This document shows positions 63,537-64,000 of a stretch of 64,000 nt of DNA, piece after piece. The DNA comes from Gemmobacter lanyuensis (lineage in GTDB: Bacteria; Pseudomonadota; Alphaproteobacteria; Rhodobacterales; Rhodobacteraceae): NCBI RefSeq assembly GCF_014652355.1, contig NZ_BMYQ01000002.1, forward strand, positions 310,001-374,000. The letters are read 5' to 3'. The translations under genes and the position numbers were made by a program. Each line of letters opens with the position of its first letter. Positions within the stretch are counted from its first letter, which is position 1. The notes under the pieces were generated by a model. That model made no database searches. It was given only the letters and a program-made list of their open reading frames with translations, and had not been told where the DNA came from.

Positions 63537-64000
63537 ATGTCGAACGCCGCACTGGAAGCCGCCATTGAAGCCGCGTGGGAAGCCCGCGATGGCATCACCC
63601 CTGCGACAAAGGGCGAAACCCGCGATGCGGTGGAAGCCACGCTGGAAGCGCTTGGCGCCGGCACCCTGCGCGTGGCGGAAAAGCGCGGCAATGACTGGCA
63701 TGTGAACCAGTGGGCCAAGAAGGCCGTGCTGCTCGGCTTCCGTCTGAAGGACATGGAGCTGCAGTCGGGCGGCCCGCAGGGCAGCAGCTGGTGGGACAAG
63801 GTTGACAGCAAATTCGCCGGTTGGGGCGAGGCTGAGTTCAAGGGGGCGGGCTTCCGCGCCGTGCCGAACTGCATCGTCCGCAAATCGGCCTTCATCGCCA
63901 AGGGCGTGGTGCTGATGCCCAGCTTCGTGAACCTTGGCGCCTATGTCGATGAAGGCACCATGGTCGACACCTGGGCCACCGTCGGGTCCTGCGCGCAGAT
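63537..64000 (+). CDS. dapD: Tetrahydrodipicolinate N-succinyltransferase, 3' end missing
   Basis: The first 154 residues of DapD, cut by the right edge. [17 protein letters not shown] starts the N-terminal helical domain; [45 protein letters not shown] begins the left-handed beta-helix of hexapeptide repeats. It succinylates tetrahydrodipicolinate in the lysine/diaminopimelate pathway; dapC earlier in the window encodes the next step. ATG 63537 follows AAAGGA. Confidence 0.93.
   Translation, partial: MSNAALEAAIEAAWEARDGITPATKGETRDAVEATLEALGAGTLRVAEKRGNDWHVNQWAKKAVLLGFRLKDMELQSGGPQGSSWWDKVDSKFAGWGEAEFKGAGFRAVPNCIVRKSAFIAKGVVLMPSFVNLGAYVDEGTMVDTWATVGSCAQ

Noticed and set aside
1-64000. tRNA, rRNA or CRISPR features
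   Set aside because: No cloverleaf with a GGTTCRANYCC arm, no rRNA segment and no regularly spaced repeat was noticed on either strand.

Overview
The window is GC-rich, densely packed DNA from an alphaproteobacterium, almost certainly a member of the Rhodobacteraceae (Rhodobacter/Paracoccus/Tabrizicola-like). Pointers are an rpoE-chrR pair in the Rhodobacter arrangement with the ChrR zinc-binding and cupin signatures, an FtsK with a very long Ala/Pro linker, DUF2794, an IalB-like protein, an R. etli-type asparaginase, and short overlaps (ATGA, TGATG) joining many gene pairs. I saw no rRNA, tRNA, CRISPR array, IS element or phage gene.

Layout. 1-5961: an amylosucrase cut by the left edge, L,D-transpeptidase, GTP cyclohydrolase II, an OmpR-type response regulator, a candidate small RNA with its own promoter and terminator, a small exported protein, exonuclease III and an SGNH hydrolase. 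6074-17025: housekeeping genes (thioredoxin-domain co-chaperone, Lon-substrate-domain protein, Trm112-like protein, UbiH-family hydroxylase, amidase, DapC-like aminotransferase, ftsK) and a creatinase preceded by two perfect inverted repeats. 17085-21293: the stress regulon core chrR-rpoE, and divergently a FAD oxidoreductase, a DUF1365 protein and an SDR; both directions are preceded by the same promoter pattern TGATCC-N16-CGTATC.

21324-50975 is a roughly 30 kb envelope/exopolysaccharide locus. It encodes two related SGNH proteins (one fused to a glycoside-hydrolase-like region), six glycosyltransferases, a Wzx flippase, an ExoY-like priming transferase, a chain-length protein with a separate CpsD-like ATPase, a WecG/TagA-type transferase, an acyltransferase, and a Wzy/ligase-like membrane protein that seems to start at CTG. 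No outer-membrane Wza-type exporter is present. Inside it, colinear with the sugar genes, lies the most unusual element: a type I PKS (KS-AT-KR-DH-ACP-TE), a glycosyltransferase, an NRPS (formyltransferase, condensation remnant, adenylation domain interrupted by a luciferase-like monooxygenase, carrier protein) and a PPTase. The specificity-code residues of the split adenylation domain read DILQLGMIWK, the pattern associated with glycine. The locus could make a polyketide/N-formyl-aminoacyl compound that is glycosylated, or that decorates or anchors the polysaccharide; this is inference.

51012-64000 returns to core genes: zapE, beta-carbonic anhydrase, leucyl aminopeptidase plus an NlpC/P60 hydrolase, DUF2794, asparaginase, IalB-like protein, exbB-exbD-tonB (with a 10-bp inverted repeat upstream), rlmN, a YcaQ-like DNA glycosylase, a LOG-family protein, and dapD cut by the right edge.
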